A stretch of 64,000 nt of DNA from Moniliophthora roreri (Eukaryota; Basidiomycota; Agaricomycetes; Agaricales; Marasmiaceae), in the NCBI GenBank assembly GCA_001466705.2, contig LATX02000123.1, positions 310,001-374,000 on the forward strand. The letters are read 5' to 3'. The translations under genes were made by a program, and so were the position numbers. The notes below the pieces were generated by a model. That model did not search any database. It was not told the origin of the DNA and worked only from the letters and a program-made list of their open reading frames with translations. Positions 1 through 12,561 of this stretch are shown in pieces. The stretch's first letter is position 1; every line of letters begins with the position of its first letter.

Positions 1-864
1 TAGCTAGTTGGAGGCAAAGTTGTAGGAGGTTGCATTATCGGTACGCATGTAAGTATAAGCCTTTTGCATTGCATATCACCTCTCAGACATGACTTAGGGA
101 TAACATTGGGGAAGTGAGACTCGGTCTTCCTTTGCGGTCTGAGACCGGCGCATCGCATTCACCGATGTTATACAATAGCATCCAACAATTCACGTCATGT
201 TATCCATTATGCTACTATTCTCATTGTCGAAACCGCTCACAACCGAACCCTGGTGTACATGGACTATTTGCTCCGTCATTCTTGGACGTCCTTTTCACCC
301 GAAAGAGCACCAAACACTAGCTGTTCAACTCGCATGCCGATCCTCTAGCATCTATCACTCTCCACTTTGCACTCAAGTCACCGAGTTTTCCTTCTCTTCT
401 TAAGCACTTGAATAAGAGTTCACTCGGACTCCTCAACCCTTTACTCTACTTCGTCAGTTCTATAGCTAATGCGTCCAATGCCGTCGTGAATGGGACAAAC
501 CCGGGTCGTAATACGGATGGGCTTCCTGCTAGGCATGGATGGGATCGTGAGTTTTGTCTGATTGTATCCTTGGCTTTGCTAATGAGCATACTACCAGCTA
601 TCACAGGTGTAGTACACCGAGTTTGATGCCCTGCAGACAGCGTTCGGCAGATACTAGATGTACCAGGAAGGAATTACTTCAAAATCATATTACATGAAGT
701 TATTACTACTAAACCTAATAACTGGCACAACACTCAGACTGGTAAGATATCATCTAGACAGTATTGTTACATTCTCGAACCTAGAAGGGGGCTCTCATCT
801 ACGAACAGCAGAATCACACTGCTGGTAAGCCAGACAGTTACACGGACTTGTGTCACCGTGCTCA
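1..864. other. Left-edge stretch without a recognised gene
   Basis: Only short overlapping open frames are present and none has a recognisable domain or a credible exon structure. It lies beyond the 3' end of the DUF6535 gene and may hold its 3' UTR. Nothing else supported. Confidence 0.5.
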
Positions 865-3001
865 CTATACTCGTTCATCTACTCTAGCGCCAGTGAAAAG
901 CCTGTCTCTGTTTCCCTCATGAGCGTTGTGAGACTGTGCCTGTTGATTCCGGCGTGCTGCTTGAGCCATAGCGATATCCTCTCGCGTAACTTGGGCAATT
1001 CCGTCGTCTTCCTGGATTTCAAGGTTACCTTGGGTATCTGGAATGGTCTCAATTGAGTACCGAGTCCTCGCTATCTCTACCGACCGGCCCGCAGGAACAG
1101 AAAATGGTTGCCAAGGCGGTACGTCCAAAGCTTTGGGAATCGAATCGAAGCAATCCAAATCCAGGCTACCTATTTCCCGCACTCTCTCCGTCACGCTATA
1201 CCATTCTGACATCAACCCCCGCCGCTTGTCCTTGTCCCAGATACTGTGGTGTTGGTAGAGACGTCGATGGATGATCTGATTATGGATAAAGATTATAAAC
1301 GTCTGACCCCGGTTACATACCAGCAGCTCCGATCTGACATCAGTGCGGTTGAGATGTCTAGCCAGGGCCTGAAGGAACGCCAACGACTCTCGAATGTGTT
1401 TATCTTCGGCTGACGCGGTCCATGCATTTTCGAAAAACTGCAGCAAGGCCAAACTCTTCTTACGGACCAAAAGATTCGAGTGCGTCCACATCATATCGAC
1501 CAGCGGGAAGGGAATGAAGAAAAGTCGATCTGTGACTCGTTCCAGCCCAGGACGTAACGCTTTGATCGACTTGCATATCGCGTCGATCTCGCCGCGACAA
1601 GCCAGCCCCATCCAATACTGATGCAAAAACATCAGCTTGATACCGCTAGAAGAATAGTGAAGTGGGAATGGAATAGATGGAGGAGGTGCGTCGTGGATGT
1701 AGCTACAGGATTCGCTCTTCGACTCGAAAAACCTACGCGAATCGTGTAGTCTATGCTGGATATCCAATGCAGTGGTTTTTTCCCACATCGTGAGGTGCCA
1801 ATGTCCAAACACTACGGACATCACTACCGAAGGTGGCAGCGTCCCCAAAACATTCTCCAGATGACATGTCATCATCGGATCGTCCTTGAACATGCGCACG
1901 GCAAACTGCAATGCTCGCAGCTGGTACACGTTGAGGTTGAAGGATTGGTTCGAGTCTATAGTCATCCCAAGTTCGTCGACCACCTGCAGATCGAACGAAG
2001 ACCAATCCAACGTGGGGTGCTTGAACGGATAATATAGGCTCCATTCCGTGAATATCCGTTCAATCGCAGGGATGGAAAGCAGGGGACGGAGCAGCTTGCA
2101 GGAAAGAGAATATACTGTCCAGGACTGTGGTGATTTGAAGGGACAGATATATTGGTAGGTCACCTCATCCTGGAAGGTCATATCCAACTTCGGTGTTCGA
2201 GGAATGTTCAGAGTAGGAAGGATCGTGGTGATGAGATAGAGTCCCAGACTGAGCGTGACGGCAATTAAGGACAGTATGAATGGGATGATATGTAGCGTCC
2301 ATAAGAGGTCTAAAAGGCCGACGAAGAAAAGAGCGAGAGCAGCCTCAAGAAGGATGGGGAGCGTCGAGAGGAACGATATCAGTCCCCACTTGTCCAGGCT
2401 GTCGCGACGAAGCTGTCGGAGAGCTAATGCTTCCCCAGGAGTCCGCGTTCGTGGGTCGCTTCGATGCTCTCGCAACCACTGTTTGCATAGAAGCCCAAAC
2501 AGACCGGACGTGAGGCTCAGGATGAGACTCAGAAACCACAGGGAATTGATCCTGATCGAAGTAGCGTCTGCTATGAATGGGGTGCGCTCCAAAGAAACTG
2601 GACTCGTCATGTCCGGAGAGCTGATCTGTTGGGAGATATGCACGAGAGTGATGAACGCCATGTTAGCGGGATCACCGGAGAGCCACTTGTAGGATTCAAT
2701 GGTGAACGCCGTAACGACTGCTGAAAAGAGACCGGCCTGTGCAACAGTGTTCAGTCTGGAAAACTAACAGAAAGATATTGGGCATACAAATACCAAGAGT
2801 GTGTCAATATCTTCCTTCCAGTTCTTGACTGTCTCCTCGTCGTATCGGCTAATTTCCTTCAGGAGTTTCTCCCAGGACTCAAGAATAGTGGGTTTTCTTT
2901 TAGTCCCAGGGGTCTGCGTGCTCGCTGGATCCTAACCGTTCGTTTAACAACGGCTTAGAAGGAACTGTTGCGTCACTCACCAGGTCAATTGGACTGGTCA
3001 T
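865..3001 (-). CDS. DUF6535-domain membrane protein
   Basis: Three exons read on the minus strand: 3001-2981, 2931-2788 and 2736-865, separated by two introns of about 50 nt with GT-AG ends; the lengths sum to 678 residues. The N-terminal part holds the DUF6535 block: a tryptophan-rich lead (ESWEKLL, NWKEDID), a first hydrophobic helix (LLVFAGLFSAVVTAF, about residues 50-68), the motif YKWLSGDPA, then three more helices at roughly 120-143, 175-198 and 205-226 with the conserved LCKQWLREH between them. The C-terminal 450 residues look soluble and are not recognised. The family is abundant in agaricomycete genomes and its function is unknown; membrane location is inferred from the helices. The start is the ATG opening the short first exon (MTSPIDL). 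Confidence 0.85.
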
Positions 3002-3828
3002 GGCGGTGCAAGCTGAGCTGAGTTATTCGAGCAGTGACTGTCATACCCAGCGAGTGATTCTCGCAAGCTCATATCGTGTACCTTTTATATGTGTCAGTGG
3101 TACGAAATGATCGCATTCTGCACGAGAACGATATGCAGGAATGGTCCGGAAACTTACGGGTTGCGGTACACACCTTTTCGAGTCATTTTATCCCTGCTGT
3201 TAAATCCCGCTTAGGCACCGCCTTCAAAGCCATTTGGGAGGGCAATTATCTTCACATATACTGTCTGTATCAGCGGAAAACAGAAAGCAAGTCTGAAAAG
3301 GTCGAAGAGGGTTTTGGCTGATGCCGCAGAATGACGCGTCGCGTTAACACTGGTCGCGTGACTTATTGCGGCCATCGTACCGTTTCTTAACTCTCTTCAA
3401 AGTAGGGATGACAGTAGAGGGGTATACTGACCCAGACTCGCAAGCAGGGGTCCAGATAAATTCATAAATCGTTAGTAGATGAGTAAACATACTTACCCTC
3501 GAGACACCAATCAGGGAAAGTAAACGCATCAGTCATATGCCGTTCACCAGGGTTTCTCTGTCAATACGAAGCATGTGAAATCGAGAGTCGCGTCCTGTAC
3601 TTGTCACTCGGTATGCACAGCTTCGACATCTGGCGGCAGCCATTCCGAGAATAGCACTACCGACCGTCCAGCTGACGCCTAGTACCAGCTGGCGATGCTC
3701 TACAAACTCTCACCTTCCCGCGATGATGACAAACACAAGAAACTGCTGTATAACCTATTTGTTAATAGCATTATACATTATACTGGCAATGATAGATTCC
3801 ACTCGCAGTGCATTGAACCGCATTGAAC
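3002..3828. other. Intergenic, promoter side of the DUF6535 gene
   Basis: About 830 bp between the DUF6535 start and the end of the DUF1308 gene. The small open frames here have no recognisable homology. The stretch probably holds the DUF6535 promoter and the DUF1308 3' UTR. Confidence 0.5.
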
Positions 3829-5997
3829 CTAGGAACACCATATATCTGGTGCCGAGTCTGAATCGGAACGCATCCCTTCAGCCAAACTCCGAGGGTCAAT
3901 AATCCATATCGCTGCTTTGGATATCCCAGTCGGCGTAGTAAGTGACTCCACACTGTCTCTCGTATCATCCACTGCATCCACACTCTCACGCACATCCACC
4001 ACCTCCCCATCACCAAAGACCACAACCCGTTGCCTCAAATTGATCTCTTTCACAATTGCTTTGACACTCGTCCGATTCGCTGTCAATGTAGTCCATCCAA
4101 GACGGGCACCCCATAACATGCTCTGCACAGTGTGAGCCGTTAGACGAGGGTTCGTTTTCGTAACAACAGCTCGTGCGAGCACGTCTTTTGAAGCTGTTGG
4201 TATCCGTGGCGCATTGAGCCTGCCGTTGACCATCGAGAATGACGTTTGATGAGGGTTCAAACCCTCGCTTTCAAGAATATCGTAACATGTTTTGTCGAGG
4301 GAATGGAAGAACGGAAGTCTGGTATCAGTGTCTGGAGTTTTTTCGTCCCCATCTAAGCCAGAATGAAGTCGTATTGGTATGAACGGTATGAACTTGTGCC
4401 CGAATCTCGAATCTCGCCAGTAAGCTTCTTTGGCCTGCTCCAGCGTATCAAAATCCTGCTCGGCAGAGTTTGGATCTGGATCGAATAGTAGCGCCTTCAC
4501 TCTTCTCTTCTCATTAGGGCCACCAATCTTCGAAACAATCCTTAGGCATCTGTCCCTCGCTTCCGGCGTCGTCCAGAATTGTATCTGATCAGGAGGAGTA
4601 GATATCAACGATAATTGATCGTGCATCTCCTGCAGTAAACCCTTGCCCATCTCTTGCAATACCTGATTCGTGAGTGCCCTAGAATGCTTTGCAAGGTCCT
4701 GCTGAGCGTAAAAGGGAAGTTCTCCGGGCTCTCCGCCGTTAGCACCCTCTCCCAGCTCAAGTTCTGCTGCGACTTCGGCGTTAGATTTACCGAGAGCCTT
4801 GGCACGCGCTTTCGTAACCGTCATCTTCTTCTTCCAGTCTAAATACTTTTGAGGTGGAACAAAGCGTTCATTGGCTTCCTCTATCGATGTCGGGAGTGTA
4901 GAGTGGGTGAGGTCTGATACTAGGGCAATGAGGGCCGACAGGTCAAGGTTGATTTTAGATGTTGGCTCGAATACCATTTGAACTGGGTCAGGCTGATTCA
5001 ATCGAGGAACCTCTGGAATCTCCTCAGGATGTCTCTCTCCCAACTCGACATCAATGCCCATGTCTTCCAAACCTTTGATCGTCTGCGCGATTCGTGGGTC
5101 GTTCGGCTCGCCCTCCGGATCTAGTCGTGTGAGGCGCATCGTGACGTGAGGGATGATCTCCGTGAAGGTGTCTGTGGAACTACGCGATGAAGGAAGTTGT
5201 AACGGGTTTGCCTTTGCTGCCGCTACAAGAGAGCGACCCATTCGAAGGACCGAGTTGTCAAACTCCTTCTGAGCCAGACTAGGTCGATAATCCTCGTCTT
5301 CAGAGTCAGAGTCTTCTGATTCAGTTAAATACGAATCAATTTCACGGAACTCAGCAAGGATACGCGAGTTCTTGATACTTTTAATCAGGATCGATTAGCA
5401 GATAAAAGTCGTGCGAGGTACGATGCAACTCACGTATTGACTCGAATCCAACGCCTTCGATGATCGGCTACCACATCCACTTTAGCTTCAGGCGTTCGCT
5501 GCTGATTCGCCTCTGCAGCACGCTGCTTCCTTGCTTCAATCGATATGGGCTTGCTGCCAGGTTCTGGCGGAACCATCGAAAACCCTTTGAACACACATGC
5601 AACCGGCTGGGGCGCACATAGGACCTCATTCCATACCGCGATGAGATACGGAGCATTTGTCGATAGTGCTGGTAAATGTACTGATTCTGGATCCTCAAGA
5701 AACTACTGGAGAAAAATTGAACAGTGAGATTCGACGAGAAACCAGACACGAGTCCAACAAACCAACCTTGTCGAGGATGTCAAGATCTACCCGAACCGTC
5801 TCTCTAAGCTTTTTGAGCCCTGGAATGTTCTCATGCTGAAGCCAATGTGTATCCTCGTTTGGGTTTTGAATAACTTCCAGAGCCGAGTCCAAGATTGGTG
5901 GTCTCTTCGCTGGTGGTTGAAAATGAGAAATTGAATCATGGATACCTTGAAGATGGACACGCAATTGCCTGAGTTCGGGATGAGAACCGGTGCTCAT
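3829..5997 (-). CDS. DUF1308 / UPF0415 (C7orf25-like) family protein
   Basis: Three exons, 5997-5767, 5693-5434 and 5377-3829, give 679 residues. The first donor is the weak GTTGGT, but the reading frame is continuous across the join (ILDK then DPESVHLPAL). The C-terminal half carries the DUF1308 signature: FFHSLDKTCYDILESEGLNP, then VLARAVVTKTNPRLTAHTVQ, then LGWTTLTANRTSVKAIVKEI. A central block (SALIALVSDLTH) is also typical of the family. The family occurs from fungi to humans (UPF0415, C7orf25) and has been suggested to contain a PIN-like nuclease fold; its role is unproven, so no activity is claimed. The N-terminal 200 residues are acidic in places (DSDSEDEDY). Its start lies 255 bp from the divergent alpha/beta-hydrolase gene, suggesting a shared promoter region. 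Confidence 0.8.
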
Positions 5998-6252
5998 GGT
6001 GATGAAGAGGGAGGCTGAGGGCTGAGTAATCGATGGTCAAAATAACCAAGTCTGAGGTCAACTCTATCACAGTATCACTTCCCCATTCTTTCTTCATATC
6101 TTTGTCGGGGAAAAAAAAAACAGGCTTAGTATGTCCACATATGTAACGGTTCACTGAGGTTACTTGGCCTGATGCTCGGCATTTCGGTCGGATTTTAACC
6201 GGTGCATGGGCCTCTCCGTCAATCATCTTCAACTGGTCATCATCCATTTATC
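5998..6252. promoter_or_regulatory. Divergent promoter region, DUF1308 gene / alpha-beta hydrolase
   Basis: A 255-bp spacer separates the two outward-facing start codons. It contains a poly-A run (about 6112-6121) but no clear TATA box. A bidirectional promoter is inferred from layout alone. Confidence 0.4.
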
Positions 6253-7946
6253 ATGTCTGTCGAGGACGAGGAAGCATACGATGACAGGGCGTACCCCAAA
6301 TCTCATCCTCGACTTACTCGACCACCTACTCCTCCACCAGACGATGAGCGATTTGTGTTTCCTGGACAGCCGGTAGCTCTCGAGAGTGCTTATCCACCAC
6401 CTCCGGAAGTACTACCAGCAGTTCATCTCTTACCAAAACTCCCGTGTGGACAGCGAAAACCGATCTGGGAAAACGACAGTCGCATACCGTACTCATTAAC
6501 AACTCATATCGTCCCGGCAGCTTACTGGCGGGACGATCCTGACGTTGAACTTCCGCGGGTACTTCAAGAAGACGCTTCAACCAAGGAAGAGAGAATGAAG
6601 CTCGCATCCGAAGGAGAAGGCAAGATCAGCAGCTTGCGTGCAGAGTTTGAAGCGGAGGCTCTATTGCGAGCCAAGGAAGGAAAGCGTCGAAACGGTAAAG
6701 AGAGGATTGCATGGCTTGTTTTAAACCGATATGTGCGCACTATTGAGACGCAAAAGCAGGGATTGACTCTGTTCTGTGCTCATGCGAATGGCTTCAATAA
6801 GGAGGTGAGTTTTCAGTCAACTTTTCTGACTTGCACTGACTTTGATGTAGATCTGGGAACCAACATTGGCTACTCTTCTCTCATCACCTCATATTCAATC
6901 CAGTGTTCAGGAAATATGGGCCTGGGATGCGGTGAATCACGGAGATTCAGCTCTACTCAACGTCGGGAACCTCAGAACTCTGTGTAAACATCACTTCGCG
7001 CTACGAATTTCAATCTTTGACATATGTTCCTAGTTCATTGGAAAAACACTACTCGTGACTTAGCAATGTTCCTCACACACTACCTGCCTACCCAAGTCGC
7101 ACCACCAGGCTCGCTTCCAACCCACCTACCGCGTGTTTCACAAGCCGAAACGTCTAAACGACTTCAATATGGCTTCTACGACCCTTCTCTCGGTAAAAAG
7201 TCGCGAACACTGGTTGGGATCGGGCATTCTTTCGGCGGATGTGTCTTGTACGCGTTTCTCAGTCTCGCTTTACCTGCTTTCGCTGACCAAATACACAGAA
7301 CACTAACATCTCTTTCCTCGCCCGAACTAAACAACTTCTACTCCCTCCTCATCCTCATCGACCCCGTCATCCTCTCCCCTCACGGCATTTACCGGGGCGC
7401 ACATCCTCTCGCTATCGGGGCCCTCACGCGTCGAGACATCTGGTCCTCACGTAACGCAGCCAAAGAAGCATTCCTTAAATCACCCTTTTTCAGACGCTGG
7501 GATCCGCGTGTGTTGGCTTTGTATGTCGAGTGTGGGTTGTATAAGGAAAGTCAGATAAAGCTGAAGATGCCACCGCTATGGGAGGCGATTAACTTTATTG
7601 ATACATCGACGGGAAGTGTGGAAGCTTGGGTTAGACTCTGGAGGGGTGATTTGAGCCCGAAAGATGTGGGGTTGAAGTGGATTGTTCCTGGTATTGGGGA
7701 GACAGAGTATGTATCTTGCGCTTTTTCAAATTGCTAAATCAAATGTTGATCTGATGCTATAGACTAGGGCCAAGAGGACCACTCGAAACTCGCACGCGAG
7801 TATGGCTCAGATCGGAGAATGCAGAGAACGTGCGAATGGAAGGCGCCGGCCATTTAGTACCACATGAAAAGCCAAACGATTTGGGGGATTTGATGGCAAA
7901 ATGGATTGGAGAATACTTCGGTAGCACAGAGAAGGCTCGACTCTAG
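6253..7946 (+). CDS. Alpha/beta-hydrolase fold protein (possibly Lpx1-like)
   Basis: Four exons (6253-6804, 6851-6983, 7034-7706, 7763-7946) sum to 513 residues. The nucleophile elbow is GIGHSFGG, with the serine as predicted catalytic residue. The loop LLILIDPVI follows strand 6, where the acidic triad member usually sits, and the C-terminal histidine is in GAGHLVPHEKP. An early FCAHANGF segment fits the strand 3 / oxyanion region. The architecture resembles fungal AB-hydrolase_6 proteins related to peroxisomal lipase Lpx1, but there is no obvious C-terminal PTS1 (it ends KARL), so substrate and location are open. The start is the ATG of MSVEDEEAYDD; an in-frame GTG upstream was not used. 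It converges on the carboxylesterase with only 41 bp between stop codons. Confidence 0.8.
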
Positions 7947-7987
7947 TGTGCAGCTGCTGCGAAATACAATACAAACATACAACAAAG

Positions 7988-10100
7988 CTAATTCTGCTCC
8001 TTCTCTACCTTCGAATACACAAATTGACACCTTTTTCTCTCGTTCACGTCTTCACTTTCCACGTAGCTTCCATCCCCATCCAGTTGTAATACTATCTGTT
8101 CTTTAGATCTCCCAGGCCAAATAGGCGAGTGCTTGAGCTTGAAAGTATTCGGGTCATGCGAACGAACAAACGATATCCAGTACGCGATGAGCTCTTCCGA
8201 GAATGCGCGTTCACGGTCGTTAAGAGGGGAGAAAGATGTAGTTCCGTTGTTTCTGTCCCATGCGAAAGTTGAGAAGGTCAAAGAGTCATGGCACCGACAA
8301 ACTTACCCGGTATTCGTCCCATTAAACATCATCCAGCTTTCAGCAGAATGCGCTACAACATAACTTCCGAGTGTGGGGTTCGGTTGATTGTAACGATATA
8401 ACCAGGTACTGGCTCCAGCATCGTGGAAGGCATGGCCCATGAGCGTTCGCTATGAAAGCTTGTGAGGAAGATACGAGCACGCCAAGACGAAAGTCAAACG
8501 CACAGCACAGATGAATACGGATTCTCCCGTCGCTGCTCTGAATCGTTGCGATGGGGAATCGTACTCCTCGGATGGGTAGACCTAAGTAGGCGTTGTGAAA
8601 CTACGAAACAATGATACAAATTCTTAAGAAAGGTACCTCGAGAAACTCTTCCAAGTCCTTGTCCGTGAGACCTGGATATAGATATCGCAGGCCCTCCTCC
8701 AGGCCTGTCTCAGGTATCGATGTTTCGTTCGACGTAGCTCTGGTATTTTCGCTGTTAAGCGTCCCCAGAAGGAGAGAAGTAGACCAGTACACACCCGATT
8801 AATAGAGGCACCTTGCTAAACCATCCTTGCATGATGGCACGAGTTGGATAATCCGGAACCACTGTACCGTCTATAACTGGTTTGAAAACCCTGTACGAGC
8901 CTTGACTATTTCAAGTAAGAACGGTAGTTCGCAGTCGTATGAGAATCTAACGTACAACTCAGGTGTGTCTGCGAGATCCTGTGCGTGAGCGAGTACACTA
9001 ACGTCTGCTCTGCGTAAACAATCCATTCTACCAGCTATCGTTCCTTCGATACACCCCGCATGGGAAGAATAGAATTCAAACAATTCCTAAGGAGAGGTCA
9101 GCCTTCAGATAGCTTCCCAAGCCAAATAGTCCGCTTACTTTCTGTTGCTCTTTAGTCGGAACCGGGACCCTATAAACGCTTTGCGCGATAGCAGCAGTGA
9201 ACAGCCTTTCCCCAGTGTCCAGTCCAGTAACCAAATGAAGCTCGATGGAGCTTCCACCAGCACTATGCCCATCAATTGTAACCCTGTCCGGATCTCCACC
9301 AAATGCGTGAATATATCTTTTCACCCATCTCAACGCTTCAACCTGGTCTAGGAAACCTGCGTTCATATCCCCGAGATTGCCGACGAGCTCAGGGTGAGCA
9401 AGGAATCCAAGAGAACTGAGTCGGTAGTAGACGGATACGATAACGACATTGGGGCTTTGCTTTATCCAGTGGTCAAAGGGAAAGTTCCGTGGGTTTCCAA
9501 AGATATAACCTGGTGAGTGAGAGGTCGCATTGTGGTTCTGAATATGATGGGCAAATGAGACTCGCCGCCACCGTGAAAGAACACCAAGACAGGTACTGAT
9601 GTCGAGCTTAGAAAGGGTAGAACAAGTAGGTTTCTTTCACGCACGAGCAGATTTTGCTGTGGCATTCACGGATTTGTAGACATTAACTTTCAGACAATCT
9701 TCGCTTCCAGCACCGCCTGGTAGACCAGCTAAGGCATCAACAGTGATTAGTCTGTCCCAGTGAACACAATATCACACGTACATCTCCCACCCTGAATACA
9801 GAAGTCCGGATATTCTCGCGCATCTATCAAACCATCCCTCTCTTGCGCTTCCAAGGCGACACGAGTCGTGTTCAGTGATACTGGCGCACGAAATCGTTTT
9901 TCATTCAACGGTGGTTCTGCATATTGAAGGCCTAGGAATGCTATAGTGAAATCATTTTGAGGAAACCGAGTTCCGATGTATCTGACATATCCTGTGTTGA
10001 CTATTTCAGGAGATGGTTGAGAATATGAGAATAGCTGGCAAATAATGTCGAGAGAAGAGAATGATATCCAAGCTAAAAACGTGCCGATGGGCAGGACCAT
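7988..10100 (-). CDS. Secreted type-B carboxylesterase / lipase
   Basis: Ten exons (10100-9791, 9716-9645, 9595-9566, 9509-9139, 9086-8956, 8905-8795, 8751-8637, 8581-8504, 8449-8307, 8252-7988) sum to exactly 541 residues. The start MVLPIGTFLAWISF gives a hydrophobic signal-peptide-like N-terminus. Family landmarks occur in order: GSEDCLKVNVY, the oxyanion-hole HGGGYIFGNP, GNLGDMNAGFLDQ, the nucleophile elbow GHSAGG and, near the C-terminus, the histidine region VVAHSAESW. The elbow is GHSAGG where most relatives have GESAGG. Exon 3 is only 30 nt, and the intron after it (9565-9510) starts with GC rather than GT; that splice is what produces HGGGYIFG. It probably hydrolyses esters outside the cell; substrate unknown. 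It lies 193 bp downstream of a P450 on the same strand, and a decayed copy lies at 26.7-27.0 kb. Confidence 0.88.
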
Positions 10101-10293
10101 TATGGTGTCGGAACCACCTGGTGATTCAAGTACAAGGCGCGAAGATACTAAGCGCTCAAGAAGCGCTGCATAACAACACCGCATTGGGCTTCGAGGTGAT
10201 AGTACTACAATTACAAGAAATGCTATACTTCATTGACTCATGGTCACTAAGGTTACATAGATAATAGGTATTTATGCAGTTTCCCTTGGGCAC

Positions 10294-12499
10294 TCAAGCC
10301 ATCAAACCTTCCACCCCAGCATGTCGCGGGGTGATACTACATCTGAATGGTAACGGATGTCTGTAGCTGTACTTCAGAACCGCTACCTGACGAAAAAGAG
10401 TCGAAAGAAACTCACGAGAAGAATCCCGGGCCGTCTGAGTAATGTTCAGGTATATCAATCTCATTCCCTTGCTCGTCTTTTTCCTTCTCGATATTAAAGC
10501 ACGCGAGAACTGTAGCAAAGGTCAGCCATAGCATAGCATCGGCCAGATGTCGTCCGACACAGATTCTATGAATCATTGGTATGAGTCTCAAACGAGTGAA
10601 TAATAATTGGGGAACACAGGCCACCTTCTCCCAAAGCCATACGCCAGCACGTCATTGATATTTCCGTTAGTATTCAGGAATCTCTCGGGTTTGAAATCGT
10701 ATGGATCGGGATAGTTCCCTTCATCATGATTCATTGCCCTTGAAAATGGCCAGTACAAGATTAGTACACGTCCAAACGTCCAAATCCAACTGAAATAGCG
10801 CACCATATGTTTGAAAACACAATGGTCCCTGAGTGTTCTCATTAAATTTTCTCAATTTAGGTCTCCAATAACAAACCTTGAGGTATATAGTACCCCTTGT
10901 AGCTATCGGACTCAGTTGCCATATGTGGAACGCCTGCGAAGTCGAGTTGTCAAAGTTGGGCTACAGCCAAAGATAAATGTAGATGGGTCGCACTCACCAA
11001 GGGGAACTGCAGGATGCCATCTCATTACCTCTCGGTATATAGCTTCAATGTATGGTAGAGTTCCCCGATCATCAAGAGTCGGAAGACGACCCCTGCCCAC
11101 AGCAGCGTCGAGCTCTAGTTGAGCTGTTCTCTGGGCCTGGACATTCTTCGCCATTGCGAGAAAGAAGGTACTAGTAGATGATACAGTCTGAAAATAATCA
11201 TTTAGAAACTATAAGTAGCAAAACCTTGTAATATGCTGGCGAGACACAAACCGTCTCAACCCCAGCTACGTTAGGAACGAACGATGAGCTTAGCTTCAAG
11301 CATGTGCAGCAGTAGCAATTCGATAGACAGACCAAAATAGACTATGGTCGCCATATCTTTGATGCGACGAATTTGCTCAAGGTTTCCCGGATCGGTTTCC
11401 CCGAGGAGGCGGAAAGCGACACCGTCATTTGGTACATCGGACTCCTTGAAGACGTGAGTCAAGCTCAGGGATCAAATATTAAGCAGCCGGTTATAACGTA
11501 CGATATTCTTCTGAGCCTGCTGAAGTGGCGCCTCGCGTAAGTCGTCCAGAAGGTTTTGGTTGAATTCAATATACTGCCTAGCGTGACCTAGGACTGGAAC
11601 CCAGCGAGGAACAGACATGATGAATGGACAGTACTTCAAGACAGAAACGAAGGAGGGCGCGAAGATTTTGTCTGCAGTTTCCGAAGCAGAGTTCGCCATA
11701 GCAATCAATGGGTCGTCCCCGTTTTTGACGGTGATCCCGTACATGGTCTTCAAGGCCAGCCCTGCAGATAAACTAATACATATATATGAATCAAATACGA
11801 TATATCTTTCTTGGAGAATACATACACTGCAATGTGATCCATAAACTTCTCGGGACTTTCGACCAGATTTTGCATAAATATACCGATACACTCCTGGATG
11901 GCGGGACGTAACTGAACGATTGCATCTGGTCTGAGAATTTGCTGATACATTCTTCGGTTCCGACGCCATGTATCGGAATAGTTCTGTAAACCTGTTGATG
12001 CAGACGACCAAGGAGTCAGTAGGCTGGTCTCAAGTGGTTATGCAACCACACACCAAGGTTGAAGTGCCACCCCACCCTATCGCGATATCAGTAGGACTCA
12101 TGCATTCCTCTACACTGGACATACGTTATCGAAACATCTTCGTGAGGTCTTCCTGAGTAGATCCGGGAGCGTTTCTCAAGCAAGTCATTCGCAGCGTCAA
12201 CGCTGCTCAGAACTACAATATGGTCGCCCATTGCTTGTAAACGCATGATATCCCCTGAATGAGATCACCATTGGTAACTTTTAGGTTTGTGGAACAGTAT
12301 CCGTACCGTAGTTCTTTGCCCATTCTGTATAAGCTAACCACGGTTTCTTAGCAGGAATCTCCTTCAAATTCCCAATTAAAATTCGTCCAGGCGGCCCAGG
12401 GGGATAACTTGGATCTGATTGACAAGAGAATAGTTTCTTGAGTACGATAATGATCAAGATAAATGAAACTGTAGCAGTATAGATAGCCAGTCCAGGCAT
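10294..12499 (-). CDS. Cytochrome P450 monooxygenase, copy 1
   Basis: Thirteen exons sum to 503 residues. An N-terminal membrane anchor (FILIIIVLKKLF) is followed by the proline-rich hinge YPPGPPGR. The C-helix reads YSDTWRRNRR. The oxygen-activating I-helix motif AGVETT is built partly from a 14-nt exon at 11265-11252. The K-helix reads EAIYREVMRWHP, the PERF motif is present (FKPERF), and the heme loop FGRRICVGR is formed across an intron. All landmarks are intact. The sequence resembles basidiomycete P450s often labelled O-methylsterigmatocystin-oxidoreductase-like; I cannot give a CYP family or a substrate. It should be ER-bound and need a P450 reductase encoded elsewhere. It sits just upstream of the carboxylesterase on the same strand and has a close paralogue at 27.2-29.3 kb. 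Confidence 0.92.
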
Positions 12500-12554
12500 G
12501 ATGTGAGAGGCTCGTGGTACAGGTCGTTAAGCCTGAGAATCTCCCCTAGTGACA

Positions 12555-12561
12555 CTTTATA
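12555..12561 (-). promoter_or_regulatory. TATA box of P450 copy 1
   Basis: On the minus strand a TATAAAG element lies 56-62 nt before the start codon. It is followed by a GGGAGATTCTCAGG stretch that is also found before P450 copy 2, so the core promoter was duplicated with the gene and has been kept. Confidence 0.6.

Noticed and set aside
1043..2692. Plus-strand frames opposite the DUF6535 gene
   Set aside because: They are shadows of the coding strand with no family signature.
9462..9716. Apparent frameshift and stop in the carboxylesterase before the oxyanion hole
   Set aside because: A 49-nt intron (9644-9596) followed by a GC-AG intron restores the full conserved sequence, and the exon sum is a whole number of codons.
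10588..10842. P450 copy 1 looking broken in the heme loop
   Set aside because: The break is an intron (10624-10566); spliced, it reads FGRRICVGR.
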